From positions 1-59,002 of the forward strand of contig WALU01000016.1 of the NCBI GenBank assembly GCA_015522685.1: a stretch of 59,002 bases of DNA, given 5' to 3'. This document shows positions 34,442-43,630 of the stretch, piece by piece. The position numbers and the translations under genes were made by a program. The notes under the pieces were generated by a model. The model made no database searches, was not told where the DNA came from, and saw only the letters and a program-made list of their open reading frames with translations. Position 1 is the stretch's first letter. Every line of letters begins with the position of its first letter. Source of the stretch: Thermoproteota archaeon. Its GTDB lineage: Archaea; Korarchaeota; Korarchaeia; Korarchaeales; Korarchaeaceae.

Positions 34442-35764
34442 ATGTTGTTCTATATAGAGACGCATGGTTGCGCTATGAATAGATCTGATTCTCAAATAAT
34501 GGATTCACTTCTCAGAAGAGCTGGTTGGAAGAGAGCCTCAAGGCCAGAAGATGCAAATGTAATAATACTCAATACCTGCAATGTGAAAATGCCAACAGAG
34601 CAAAGAATGATTCATAGAGCTAAGGTTCTCTCTAGGATAGCTCCTCTAGTTGCTGCTGGCTGTATGGCTAAGTCCCAACCGGAACTCCTAAGATCCTATG
34701 CAAAAGCGTTGGTGGCTCCAAGGGCTATAACTCATATAGTTGAGGCTGCATATTCTGCACTAAAAGGAACTAGAGCTGAATTCTTGAATTGGGAGACGCC
34801 TAACAAGGCTGAATTTAATAGAGAGCCAACTGGATTTATCGGGATAGTACCTATAGCCGAGGGATGCTTGGGCTCATGTACCTACTGCATAACGAAACTT
34901 GCTAGAGGGCGCTTGACAAGCTTCCCCGCCAAAAGCGTTATTCGTAGGGCTAAAGAGTTCCTGAATAAAGGAGCTGTGGAGATATGGCTCACAGCAGAAG
35001 ATACTGGAGTATATGGATGGGATAAAGGAGAGAATCTGCCCATGCTTCTCAATAAGATATCTTCCTTGGATGGAGATTTTAGGGTAAGGGTAGGGATGAT
35101 GACGCCCGATTCTGCTTTAAAGATAGTAGACAGCTTAATAGACTCATTTAAGGATAAAAAAATGTACAAATTCTTTCATATACCAGTTCAAAGTGGATCT
35201 GATAAAATACTCAAACTTATGGGAAGGAAATATACTGCAGAGCAATTCATGAGACTTATCTATGAAATAAGAGAGCACTTCGATGATGTTACCATAAGCA
35301 CAGATGTGATAGTTGGATTCCCAGGCGAGGAAGAAGGTGATTTCCAAGATACTCTGAAGCTACTAGAGGTAACTAAACCAGATGTCGTAAACTTGAGTAG
35401 GTTTGGGCCTAGGCCCAAAACTTTAGCAGCGAATATGAAGCAGCTTTCTCCTAAGGTCATTAAGAGGAGAAGCAAGGAAGCCGCAGCAATCATAGAGGAA
35501 ATAAAAGAGAGGAATAATGAGAGATTTCTTGGTAGAAAATTAACTGTATTAGCTTCAGAGGTTACATCTAAGGGAGTTCAGGGGAGAACCCAATGCTATA
35601 AGCCAGTAGCTCTTGGAAATGTTACTCCCGGGGTATTCTACAGGGTAAAAATAGTAGACTTCAGAGGGAATTACCTGATTGGGAGATTAAGAGAGAAAGA
35701 AGGAAGGCGGACAGGAATCGCTGTTAGATGTAGAACTAGATTATCTCGGGATTTACCTAGTTAA
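34442..35764 (+). CDS. threonylcarbamoyladenosine tRNA methylthiotransferase (CDKAL1/e-MtaB family)
   Basis: About 440 residues. The UPF0004 N-terminal domain has cysteines in THGCAMNRSDS, LNTCNVK and AAGCMAKSQ; the radical-SAM domain has CLGSCTYC; a C-terminal TRAM domain spans about 375-440 with LTVLASEVTSKGVQGRTQCY. The enzyme converts t6A37 to ms2t6A37 in tRNAs reading ANN codons. ATG 34442 starts 7 bp after the DUF211 stop and just before the family's first strand. Downstream are three TTAAG units (about 35762-35777). Confidence 0.92.
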   Translation: MLFYIETHGCAMNRSDSQIMDSLLRRAGWKRASRPEDANVIILNTCNVKMPTEQRMIHRAKVLSRIAPLVAAGCMAKSQPELLRSYAKALVAPRAITHIVEAAYSALKGTRAEFLNWETPNKAEFNREPTGFIGIVPIAEGCLGSCTYCITKLARGRLTSFPAKSVIRRAKEFLNKGAVEIWLTAEDTGVYGWDKGENLPMLLNKISSLDGDFRVRVGMMTPDSALKIVDSLIDSFKDKKMYKFFHIPVQSGSDKILKLMGRKYTAEQFMRLIYEIREHFDDVTISTDVIVGFPGEEEGDFQDTLKLLEVTKPDVVNLSRFGPRPKTLAANMKQLSPKVIKRRSKEAAAIIEEIKERNNERFLGRKLTVLASEVTSKGVQGRTQCYKPVALGNVTPGVFYRVKIVDFRGNYLIGRLREKEGRRTGIAVRCRTRLSRDLPS

Positions 35765-35776
35765 GTTAAGTTAAGT

Positions 35777-36145
35777 TTACCTAGAATTCAGTCCACTCTT
35801 GACCTCTACTGCATTCTGCTGTTTTGGTCTTAGCAACCTAATTAGCGTCTTATATACATTCCATGCCCATGTTTCGTCTGAAAAGCCTATCACATTAGCT
35901 GTTGCATATGAATGCTCGGGCCATGTATGGATCGCTACATACCCTTTCTCCATCATAAGGAATCCGCTGACACCATAGGGCTCGAATTCGTGGACGTGTA
36001 TGTGAATTCTCTCTTCGCCCACTATATTAGCTAATTTTCTTAATATATCTTCCATTAGGGCAGGCGAGTCCAATAAATCCCTCTCAGATATGTCGTATAG
36101 CTCAGCAACAACCTGTGTCTCTTTAGGCCTCAATTCAAAGTTCAT
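35777..36145 (-). CDS. SpeD/S-adenosylmethionine decarboxylase-like protein without the cleavage serine
   Basis: 122 residues of the prokaryotic AdoMetDC fold, with FEPYGVSGFLMM and the diagnostic IHTWPEHSYA. Active enzymes cleave themselves at ESH just before IHTWPE to make a pyruvoyl group; here the aligned residues are KGY, so there is no serine to form it. The catalytic Cys of the following TCG motif is also replaced (Phe in NVIGFSD). The processing His in IHTWPE is kept. Decarboxylation by the known mechanism is therefore not expected. Overlaps the UPF0173 gene by 11 bp, so it is co-translated. Confidence 0.87.
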   Translation of the reverse strand: MNFELRPKETQVVAELYDISERDLLDSPALMEDILRKLANIVGEERIHIHVHEFEPYGVSGFLMMEKGYVAIHTWPEHSYATANVIGFSDETWAWNVYKTLIRLLRPKQQNAVEVKSGLNSR

Positions 36146-36806
36146 AGCTCTCTCCTGGTTTAAGAACTATCACATCAACTTCTAAACCTTTCTCCTTTAG
36201 TAAACTTACGAACTCATTTGGTTTTCCTTTAAGAACTGGGAATGTTCCATAGTGCATTGGGATAACTTTTTTCACTCCTAATAGCTCCACAGCTTTAGCT
36301 GCCTCTAAAGGCCCCATCACGAAATGACCTCCTATTGGAAGAAGAGCCAAATCGGGCTTATATAACTTGCCAATTAGCTTCATATCATAAAATACTCCTG
36401 TGTCCCCAGCATGATAAATCCTTTTTCCATCAAGCTCTACAATAGCTCCGGTAGGTGCTCCAATCGGACTGCTATGTGTTGCCATTGTGAGAACAATCTT
36501 CACACCGTTGACATCGAAAAAGCTCCCTATATTTGCTCCTACTGTATCCTTAGCCCCTCTACTGCTTGCCTCAAGAGCTATCTCATATATACTAACTATC
36601 GTACCCCCTTGCCTCTTAGCTAGCTTAATAGCATCTTCTAGCCCATGATCCCCATGAGCATGAGTTACAATGTATACATCAGCTCCTCCACACTGATCTA
36701 GGGTTATTGGAGACTGGGGATTGCCCTCTATCCAAGGATCTAATAATACTCTCTTGCTGCCCTCAAGAAGGAACGCTGAATGCCCCAAATAAGTAATCTT
36801 AACCAT
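36135..36806 (-). CDS. UPF0173 metal-dependent hydrolase
   Basis: 223 residues of the metallo-beta-lactamase fold: ITYLGHSAFLLEGSKRVLLD at the N terminus, intact zinc motif THAHGDHG, ATHSSPIGAPTGAIVELDGK, HAGDTGVF and PMHYGTFP. UPF0173 members are widespread; the substrate is unknown. ATG 36806 has GGGTGAT upstream; the GTG at 36815 is inside that site. It is followed in the operon by the SpeD-like gene. Confidence 0.9.
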   Translation of the reverse strand: MVKITYLGHSAFLLEGSKRVLLDPWIEGNPQSPITLDQCGGADVYIVTHAHGDHGLEDAIKLAKRQGGTIVSIYEIALEASSRGAKDTVGANIGSFFDVNGVKIVLTMATHSSPIGAPTGAIVELDGKRIYHAGDTGVFYDMKLIGKLYKPDLALLPIGGHFVMGPLEAAKAVELLGVKKVIPMHYGTFPVLKGKPNEFVSLLKEKGLEVDVIVLKPGESYEL

Positions 36807-36881
36807 AACAATCACCCTGAAGGGGGAGGCTCATCTAAGAGATAATGGTTTCGTTAGGCACTAAGGCTTTTTCTCAGCAGC

Positions 36882-37511
36882 TTATCCAACAAGCCTTCTC
36901 CTCTTTTTCTTCTTATCCCCCTCTAGAGATTCAGAGAGGACATCAAGTATTTTGGATCTTATACTGTTTTTCTTCTCTCTACTTAGCATCTCTATGAGGA
37001 TGTCAATAACTTCTTTCTTGTTAATATGGAAAGCAAGGAAGGAGACCAACATATCCCTTACCCTAGGAGATGGATCTAAAATAAACTTAGAGATCTCCTC
37101 TGATCCAATGATGCCCTCATCATAGAGCTTCATCAGGCATTTCAAATAAGCTATCCTTACAACAGGCTCTGGATCATTTGACCAGCTTGAAACAATTTCC
37201 ATAAACCTTTTGTCGCATATTTCTCTCACCATTAAAATGGAGATACCTGCGATATTTTTTCCTGAGATAAGCTCTTTATACAGACAATTTGCCAAAGAAG
37301 ATTTGTCTATATTACCTTTAACATATGCTTCGATCGCATCAGAGAGACGAAGTATTTCATCACTAAGTTCTTTCTCGCATGCGCCTGTAGCTCTGCATTC
37401 ACCTACGATCCTTAAAATGGATTTTTTCCCATGAGTTGTCTCCCCTAATAGTAACTGTGAGAATGACAGGTATAATAGCTGAACGTAATGTTCAAATCCT
37501 TCTCTAGGCAT
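36882..37511 (-). CDS. helical HEAT-repeat-like protein
   Basis: About 209 residues, all helical, with repeat units in the C-terminal half that fit HEAT: DPEPVVRIAYLKCLMKLYDE, DPSPRVRDMLVSFLAFH and REKKNSIRSKILDVLSESL. Contains several cysteines (GECRATGACEK) of unknown meaning. Ends in the basic tail KKKKRRRL. Probably a protein-binding scaffold; the partner is unknown. Confidence 0.7.
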   Translation of the reverse strand: MPREGFEHYVQLLYLSFSQLLLGETTHGKKSILRIVGECRATGACEKELSDEILRLSDAIEAYVKGNIDKSSLANCLYKELISGKNIAGISILMVREICDKRFMEIVSSWSNDPEPVVRIAYLKCLMKLYDEGIIGSEEISKFILDPSPRVRDMLVSFLAFHINKKEVIDILIEMLSREKKNSIRSKILDVLSESLEGDKKKKRRRLVG

Positions 37512-37710
37512 CAATAGTGAGGTGATTTGTTTTATTATAAGTTAGATAGTGCACTCAGAGTGGAGAAATCTAATTAATGGGTTCTCTCGATCCTGTGTGT
37601 AGGAAGTCTACTTGTCCCTCCAAATATAGCGGAAAAGTATAAGGAAGTTAGGTAATTCATATATTCGAAAGGATCAAGAAGACAGTAGTTGATGTGAAAA
37701 GTGAGCTAAA

Positions 37711-38874
37711 TTGTATGATGTGGCCGTAATAGGTGCAGGTCCTGCAGGATCCTCTCTAACATATTTCCTAGCTGCTAAAGGATTTAAAGTCCTTATTCTC
37801 GAAAGAGATCGCATTCCTGCCTTAAGGACGATCTGCGGCGAATATTTACCAGATCCTAGCTCAATGAATATTGGTGGAGATGTGGCCTCGGCATATTACT
37901 CCTTTTTCGAGCCATTTATCTTGCATAAAATATCAAGAATAACCCTGAAAATGGGAAGTAGAGAATTCTCCTCAAACTTCATTGGTTATTCCATAGATAG
38001 AAAATCGATAATTAGAGAAAGGTTGAAAGAAGCTGTAGATGAAGGAGCAGAACTTAAGACGGGAGAAGCCTTCATTAATATCAATAAGTCGGACGAAGGC
38101 CTTTATATAAAAACTCTAAAGGGAGAATATGAGGCTCGATATCTCGTAGGCGCTGATGGTTTTGAAAGCAGAGTATCTAAAATCTTTGGGCTATATAACG
38201 AATTAAAATGTGATAATGTTGCTCTGGCATTTTCTGAGGAAGTTAGTCTGGATATGGAGGGACCTGAAGAAATGCAGCTCTTCATAGATGAAACCCTATC
38301 TCCTGGCACTTACGCTTGGGTCATTCCTCGCTCGCCGAAAAGAGCTAACATAGGGGTCGGTGTCAGATTAAACCTGATGAAGAGATTTAATGCCAGATTA
38401 TCTCTCAGAGAGCTGCTCAGAACTCTCAATGTTAGGGAGAATCTAAAAATTAGGATAAAGGGTAGATTTGTTCCAGTTAGTGGCATGAAGAAAGATATCG
38501 CGAAGGGGAGGATATTTCTCATAGGAGATGCTGCAGGGATGACCATCCCATCAAATGGAGGAGGAATGCACACTAGTATTATTGCGGCCTATCTGCTTGC
38601 TCAGTCAATGGAAAGTAGTGATTCGGTTGGCTCTTACACAAAGAAGGTGTATGAAATCATCCTACCTATGGTAACAACGGGACTAGTTCATAGAAAGGCG
38701 GCTGATTTCTTAACAAAGACCGGATTGCTCTGGAAGACTATTGATATGCTACCAGAGGAGATAGTCCGAGAGGTGATCGAAGTTAGGAAGGGAAGGTACT
38801 TTCCACTGCTTAGAGCCTTAGCGGCTTTTTATGAAATTGTAAGAGGCAAAGTCGGTAATTATCCACTTTGCTGA
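37711..38874 (+). CDS. geranylgeranyl reductase family FAD-dependent oxidoreductase
   Basis: 387 residues. FAD-binding GAGPAGSS (8-15), ERDRIPALRTICGEYL with the family Cys, LVGADGFESRVSK and IFLIGDAAGMTIPSNGGG. Archaeal members reduce the double bonds of isoprenoid chains in membrane lipids, fitting with EgsA (48026-49126). TTG 37711 start with GTGAG upstream. The 3' end overlaps the next, convergent gene by 65 bp, the largest such overlap in the window. A paralogue with a different substrate is possible. Confidence 0.88.
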   Translation: MYDVAVIGAGPAGSSLTYFLAAKGFKVLILERDRIPALRTICGEYLPDPSSMNIGGDVASAYYSFFEPFILHKISRITLKMGSREFSSNFIGYSIDRKSIIRERLKEAVDEGAELKTGEAFININKSDEGLYIKTLKGEYEARYLVGADGFESRVSKIFGLYNELKCDNVALAFSEEVSLDMEGPEEMQLFIDETLSPGTYAWVIPRSPKRANIGVGVRLNLMKRFNARLSLRELLRTLNVRENLKIRIKGRFVPVSGMKKDIAKGRIFLIGDAAGMTIPSNGGGMHTSIIAAYLLAQSMESSDSVGSYTKKVYEIILPMVTTGLVHRKAADFLTKTGLLWKTIDMLPEEIVREVIEVRKGRYFPLLRALAAFYEIVRGKVGNYPLC

Positions 38875-39895
38875 TGGGATTTTCGCACCCATTGCACTCC
38901 ATCTTACTGTCAAACTCATCATAGTAGAGTATGCTCTCTCTTGTACTCACTATGAATGCCCCTCCATTAGAGAGAGATGATATCATCCATCGAATTTCAT
39001 CCTGTAATGTTTTAGGTAGCTTAGGATCAGTCAAAGGGCTAAGCAAAGGGACTATAACCAAAAAATCTCTATTCTCATATACTATTGACTGTAAGAGTGC
39101 TATCAGGGACGCAAGATCTTTCCCGGTGGCTGGGAGATCTGATACATCTACAATTAATGTCCCTGCTGTTTCTGGCAGGGCCTCATGTAGCAGGGGCCCT
39201 TTCTCCCCCAAGATCATTAACAAGATGGATCTAGATGGCTCTGGTACTCTCATGTCCTCTAGTAGTGAAGTATCGCCCGTCTTTAGTACTCTATCTATTA
39301 TGAATGCATTGGTATTTGTAAGATAAGATAGAAGGTTCGATACCGTCATATGATAGGATGGTCCTAAGTTGCCAGCATATCCGAACCATGTATCTCCAGT
39401 ATTCGCGATCTTCACATTACCTGATTTAATTCTGCTCAATGCTTTACCAGTCCAATCTACCAGAACGACTCTTCTATGCCTAGATAGCTCCTTAGCTATT
39501 GAAATGGAGATAGAACATGCGAGCCCTATCGAATCACAGACTACTAAGTTAGATGAGAAGGATCTCCTCAACAGACTATCCTTACTACCGATTTTCTCTG
39601 GCATCCTCTGGGGTTTAGGAATATACGAGATGAATACTATGGGAGGGAATAGGAGGGATGCCAGAAAGATTGGTATAAAAATCTTATGATCCACCCTCAG
39701 CTTTAGCCTGAGTCCTAAGTATATGAAAGCGCTTCCTAAGACAACATTATATACTCTATGAGAATCAGGAATTATCAAACCCCTAGGTGCTTCAACGAGG
39801 ATAAATAAAACGCCGATGAAAGAGAGCAGTAGAAATACAAGATCTCTTGGGGATCTAATCAAACTTTCTACGGACCTAGAGAGAATGAAGATCAC
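38810..39895 (-). CDS. membrane-anchored HerA/VirB4-like protein without a P-loop
   Basis: 361 residues. Three hydrophobic segments near 18-35, 48-62 and 72-90 are followed by an alpha/beta domain. The order SNLVVCDSIGLACSISISIA, VVLVDWTGKALSRI, IVDVSDLP and DFLVIVPLLSPLTD mimics HerA/VirB4 ATPases, but the Walker A position has no GxGK[ST], so nucleotide hydrolysis is unlikely. C-terminal CNGCENP gives a lone CxxC. Likely co-transcribed with the PEP-synthase-like gene 21 bp upstream. Assignment is tentative. Confidence 0.6.
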   Translation of the reverse strand: MIFILSRSVESLIRSPRDLVFLLLSFIGVLFILVEAPRGLIIPDSHRVYNVVLGSAFIYLGLRLKLRVDHKIFIPIFLASLLFPPIVFISYIPKPQRMPEKIGSKDSLLRRSFSSNLVVCDSIGLACSISISIAKELSRHRRVVLVDWTGKALSRIKSGNVKIANTGDTWFGYAGNLGPSYHMTVSNLLSYLTNTNAFIIDRVLKTGDTSLLEDMRVPEPSRSILLMILGEKGPLLHEALPETAGTLIVDVSDLPATGKDLASLIALLQSIVYENRDFLVIVPLLSPLTDPKLPKTLQDEIRWMISSLSNGGAFIVSTRESILYYDEFDSKMECNGCENPISKVDNYRLCLLQFHKKPLRL

Positions 39896-39916
39896 CCTTT
39901 TCTCCTCACTATCCTT

Positions 39917-41581
39917 CTAGAGAGTCCTAAAATAACGGTCTAGATCCCTAACTTTCCTTAATAGATATCTCATCTCAGCTTTGCTTACTTCATCTAGCAG
40001 TTCGCTCAATCTTTCCTCATCTACGCAGAATCCATCAATTCTTCCATCAATTAAATTCTCTATCAGATCCACTTGGATCTTAGCATTAGTTAAATCGGCT
40101 ATTATATAATCGAAGTAGTTGGATGAGAAAGATAAGCTAGCCTTAATGGCATTCCTTCCCCCAAATTCGGAAATCCTTCCTATATCAAGCACTGCTCCAT
40201 CAAAGAACTCAGATAAACTCTCAGATAGTAATACAGAACTGGCATCTTTCAAGTATACTAATAGATCGAATGAAGGGAAGAGAGAGTATAGTTGAAGAAC
40301 ATTCTCTCTTGCGTTATTTAAATCGTTAATTTCCAATAAAATCTTCAGTTCACCTTTCTTGCCAGAAACGCTTATCTTTTCTTCCCAATTAGGATGAACC
40401 AATGCCAAATACGTCTTATCTTCCTCCATTAACTCTTCTTTTAAATTATCTATGTCAAGAAGGTATCCATCAACACTCTCAATCTCATGCATTTTCTTCA
40501 GCTTTACAAAAATCTTAGAGGCGATTGGTCTTATTTTCGGTATCTCCATTGCACTTTCGGCAATTTCCTTATGTGCTTCCAACTTCTCAGGCAATTCTCT
40601 ATAGCTGCTCATCTCCTCAAGCATTTTCATTACTCTCTTCTCTATAACTTTGGTAGGTGGCCTTTCTGACTCCCTGTGGGCTTGAATCACAAAAAATGAA
40701 TTGCTTCCTTCCTGAATAATCCATTCCATGAGTGTTGGAGTACCTAATATAAGAGATAGATTCGATGAGATCTCAGCTATACTCCTAGCTTCCTCTCCCC
40801 TTAATGAGGGCTCCACCCAAAGATCACGGGGTACTTCTACCTCTCTTGGACCTTGAGGGCTGGGAGCTAACTTAACTTTCTTCTCACTAAGTTCACTTTC
40901 TACTATATCCATAAGATCTATGCTTATCCGAAATTTATCCTTTGGCATAGAGTCCATGGCTCCCCAAGTCGATTCTACAAGTATTTCATTCTTCCTCCTA
41001 GCTGGACAGCATATAGCTAAACCAGATGATCTAGGAAAGATGACCTCCTGAAGCATAATGGCTAGATTCATATCTTCCGGGTATATACCCAGATCTAAGA
41101 GCCTTGCCATTGATCTAAGGGAAAATGCTCTGCTAATTACTTGTTGCACTGATCTCATAATCCCTTCTCTAGTTGGCTCATCATACCATACGGACATCCT
41201 CCCCTTCAGATCGCCATCTCTCAGCTCTGAAGCATAGGGAGATGGTCTAGCTATAACTATCTTACCTATATTACCAGCTATCGAGTCCAAAACCTCACTA
41301 ACGAGCTCTTCAGGAACGCTGAGTGATAGAATACTCGATCTTAAGTCCCTTTCTAGCTCTAGAACCTTATTTAAATCCTCCTCATCTAGTAAGGCTCTAG
41401 ATAATCTGAAAACTTTATGCCTAATTCCATACTCCAATAGAAAATCTGATATATCCTCGCTAGGTATTATAATCGTGAATGGTATACTCACTTCAGCCTC
41501 TTTTACTTTAGATAAATTCATCGCTTTAAATCCAACATTAATCTCAAATCTGGCTAAAGGATCATCTATACCTATTATCAT
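39917..41581 (-). CDS. diverged PEP-synthase/PPDK-like protein lacking the catalytic histidine domain
   Basis: 554 residues. Residues about 105-300 resemble the ATP-grasp part of PEP synthase: VIARPSPYASELRDGDLKGR (family RSSA.EDL...F.G), VQQVISRAFSLRSMARLLD, EVIFPRSSGLAICCP, then TPTLMEWIIQEGSNSFFVIQAH (family DIEWa...g..ilQaRP). The phosphohistidine motif GGxTSHxAI is absent and the remainder only faintly recalls the PEP-binding barrel. Function unknown; perhaps regulatory. It precedes the membrane pseudo-ATPase gene in one operon and follows the SAM hydrolase by 4 bp. Confidence 0.65.
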   Translation of the reverse strand: MIIGIDDPLARFEINVGFKAMNLSKVKEAEVSIPFTIIIPSEDISDFLLEYGIRHKVFRLSRALLDEEDLNKVLELERDLRSSILSLSVPEELVSEVLDSIAGNIGKIVIARPSPYASELRDGDLKGRMSVWYDEPTREGIMRSVQQVISRAFSLRSMARLLDLGIYPEDMNLAIMLQEVIFPRSSGLAICCPARRKNEILVESTWGAMDSMPKDKFRISIDLMDIVESELSEKKVKLAPSPQGPREVEVPRDLWVEPSLRGEEARSIAEISSNLSLILGTPTLMEWIIQEGSNSFFVIQAHRESERPPTKVIEKRVMKMLEEMSSYRELPEKLEAHKEIAESAMEIPKIRPIASKIFVKLKKMHEIESVDGYLLDIDNLKEELMEEDKTYLALVHPNWEEKISVSGKKGELKILLEINDLNNARENVLQLYSLFPSFDLLVYLKDASSVLLSESLSEFFDGAVLDIGRISEFGGRNAIKASLSFSSNYFDYIIADLTNAKIQVDLIENLIDGRIDGFCVDEERLSELLDEVSKAEMRYLLRKVRDLDRYFRTL

Positions 41582-41585
41582 AAGA

Positions 41586-42353
41586 TCATCTCCAGTCTAA
41601 CCTCATATTATCTCCTACATCGGCTTCTAGGAAATCGGCAGCGCTTCCTTTAGCTAAGGAGAGTTCAAGAAGTTCTGTACTTCCCTTTATCATAAGTAAT
41701 CCTTTTCCACTGTAACTGGATGATTTAAATGCTTTGGCTGAAAGCCTCCTTATATTTACTATAGCATGATTGGATTTTACGTTCTCCCAGCTTATGTTAG
41801 TCATTATATTTCCGAATCTATCTATGTTCATAACCTCCCCTTCGATGAAATTCTCACCCAACTTTACCTTCCAAATATCTATAACTTCCATTGATTTTTT
41901 CCTAAATCCTAATTCATCTGGTGATTTACCACATGCAAGCATGGCTGCAATCGGAGCAAATATATCCCTCCCATCAAAAGTTCCCGTCCTTCTATGTATT
42001 AATTCAGTCCCCTTCAGATCTATCTTGTATAGATCGAACTCTGATTCCTGTATTGAAGGATAGAAAAGTCCATTATCTGGCCCAACAAAAGTATAATCTC
42101 TCGATTTTACGATTATAGGGTCTCTAGCAGTCCCAACTCCTGGATCAATGACTCCTAATACTATAGACTCTTTCTCTATCCATCTAAGAGCCTGCCATAA
42201 GATGAACGATCCATGCTTCACGTTAAACTTCCTTACATTGTTCGTTATCTCGATAATCTCGGCTTTCGGACACAAGGTCCTAACAACGCCTTTCATGGCA
42301 CATACATAATAATCATTATTGCCGAAATCGGTAAGAAAATATATGGAGACCAT
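41586..42353 (-). CDS. S-adenosyl-L-methionine hydrolase (adenosine-forming), DUF62 family
   Basis: 255 residues, full length for the family related to fluorinase. Conserved parts: IYFLTDFGNNDYYVCAMKG, GVIDPGVGTARDPI, FVGPDNGLFYPS, the catalytic TFDGRDIFAPIAAML and the C-terminal NIDRFGNIMTNI. These enzymes use activated water to split SAM into adenosine and methionine. With the SAM synthetase and SAH hydrolase in the same window it suggests control of SAM level. First gene of an operon going left. Confidence 0.93.
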   Translation of the reverse strand: MVSIYFLTDFGNNDYYVCAMKGVVRTLCPKAEIIEITNNVRKFNVKHGSFILWQALRWIEKESIVLGVIDPGVGTARDPIIVKSRDYTFVGPDNGLFYPSIQESEFDLYKIDLKGTELIHRRTGTFDGRDIFAPIAAMLACGKSPDELGFRKKSMEVIDIWKVKLGENFIEGEVMNIDRFGNIMTNISWENVKSNHAIVNIRRLSAKAFKSSSYSGKGLLMIKGSTELLELSLAKGSAADFLEADVGDNMRLDWR

Positions 42354-42408
42354 CAGGATCCTTCTATTCCATATTATTTTTAATTATGATGGAAGGAGGA
42401 GAACTTTC

Positions 42409-42618
42409 ATGATGCTAAAGGGAATTGCTATTGGAGCTATAGGCCTCGCACTATTATTGTTAGCCATTTCCATCCCTCTCCTCGACGAATATGATTTCAT
42501 ACTTGTTCTAAAAGCTCTTTCACTATTTAGCCTTGTTTTAATTTCTTTAATCCTGCTTATAATTGCATGGAAGCTGATAAGATTCAATCCTCCTCCGCCA
42601 GCGGCTTCTCTAACCTAG
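42409..42618 (+). CDS. small two-helix membrane protein
   Basis: 69 residues. Two membrane helices (AIGAIGLALLLLAISIPLL and ALSLFSLVLISLILLIIAW) joined by a short acidic turn, then a proline-rich tail. GGAGGAG about 8 bases upstream supports ATG 42409 (ATG 42412 is adjacent). The last 35 bp overlap the convergent thpR gene. No family recognised. Confidence 0.6.
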   Translation: MMLKGIAIGAIGLALLLLAISIPLLDEYDFILVLKALSLFSLVLISLILLIIAWKLIRFNPPPPAASLT

Positions 42619-43168
42619 CTGAATATAAAGTCTCATAGATTGGTCCCTTAAGAGTTAATATGCTCTTTTTGAATCTTATCTCATCTACTCCTATAGTCCC
42701 TATTTCCATGTCACTCATCTCCCTTAAGATATCTGGCAGGTTGTCGGAGTATCTTCTTACCCTAGCTATAGTCAGATGGGGCTCGAATGATTTATTCTCT
42801 CTCTTAAAACCTAGCTTAACTAGAGACCTATCTAGCTCTCTTGCAATTTCTATAAAATTTTCTCTGCCATCAAGGACTCCTACCCATACGACGTTAGGTC
42901 TGCTTATTCTAGGGAATGCACCAATGCCATGCAGCATCATAGTAAACGGAGAATAGCCTTCAGCAATACTGCTTATTATGGATCTAATTAGATCTAACCT
43001 ACTTTCCTCCACATTACCCAAGAACTTCAGCGTGAAGTGAAGATTACATCTCTCAACTATCTTGAGCTTCACGTTGGAGTTTAGTATCTTCTTTTGTATC
43101 CCTGCTATTTTACTTACTACTTCTTCATCCTCAACATCAACGGCGATAAAACTCCTTATGCTGGACAC
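42584..43168 (-). CDS. thpR: RNA 2',3'-cyclic phosphodiesterase (2H family)
   Basis: 194 residues with the two HxTx motifs of the 2H phosphoesterase family, HFTL (about 44-47) and HLTI (about 131-134), plus RSFIAVDVED at the N terminus and FPRISRPNVVWVG. ThpR opens 2',3'-cyclic phosphates to 2'-phosphates and can ligate RNA in reverse. The upstream cupin gene stops immediately before its ATG, so the two are one operon. Confidence 0.94.
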   Translation of the reverse strand: MSSIRSFIAVDVEDEEVVSKIAGIQKKILNSNVKLKIVERCNLHFTLKFLGNVEESRLDLIRSIISSIAEGYSPFTMMLHGIGAFPRISRPNVVWVGVLDGRENFIEIARELDRSLVKLGFKRENKSFEPHLTIARVRRYSDNLPDILREMSDMEIGTIGVDEIRFKKSILTLKGPIYETLYSARLEKPLAEED

Positions 43169-43525
43169 TCATCTCAGCTCCGGAGGAACTCCTTTGTTCG
43201 GAATCATGCAGAGGAATAAAATCTCCTCATAAGCATAGTACTCATGGGGCTCATCTGGAGGTATGTATACAACATCCCCCTCTTCAACCTCATATTCCTT
43301 TCCTCTTATCCTAATCTTGCCTCTGCCCTTAAGCACTAAGATCTCATGCTCCCATGGGTGACTATGCTCAGGTATCTTTCCCCCAGCCTTCACCTTGAAT
43401 ATCCTCATGGAGAAATTGGGAACGCCATCTTTCGGGGAAAAAATCCACTTGATGTAAGTGGATTCAGCCTGTGGGACTCGTTCAAAAGGAATCTCATCAA
43501 TGTGCTTCAATATCGGCTCAGGCAT
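43169..43525 (-). CDS. cupin-domain protein
   Basis: 118 residues, single cupin barrel. Motif 1 has GGKIPEHSHPWEHEILVLKG (metal ligands HxH and E), motif 2 has VEEGDVVYIPPDEPHEYYAY (His). Such small cupins bind a divalent metal; the substrate is unknown. It is next to thpR on the same strand. Confidence 0.9.
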   Translation of the reverse strand: MPEPILKHIDEIPFERVPQAESTYIKWIFSPKDGVPNFSMRIFKVKAGGKIPEHSHPWEHEILVLKGRGKIRIRGKEYEVEEGDVVYIPPDEPHEYYAYEEILFLCMIPNKGVPPELR

Positions 43526-43630
43526 ATACTTAGTAACATTGATAGCGTATAAAGATAGGGCTCAGCCTTGAAGCGATAATTATTCATGACTCATGGATCA
43601 CCTCCAATATCGCCACTCCAGCAATCTTCC

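Noticed and set aside
35760..35778. Three tandem TTAAG units
   Set aside because: Very short and at a gene end; no sign of function.
37577..37642. 21-codon frame (MGSLDPVCRKSTCP) resembling the start of a YHS domain
   Set aside because: Too short, followed by two stops, and the rest of the domain cannot be found; probably chance or an old remnant.
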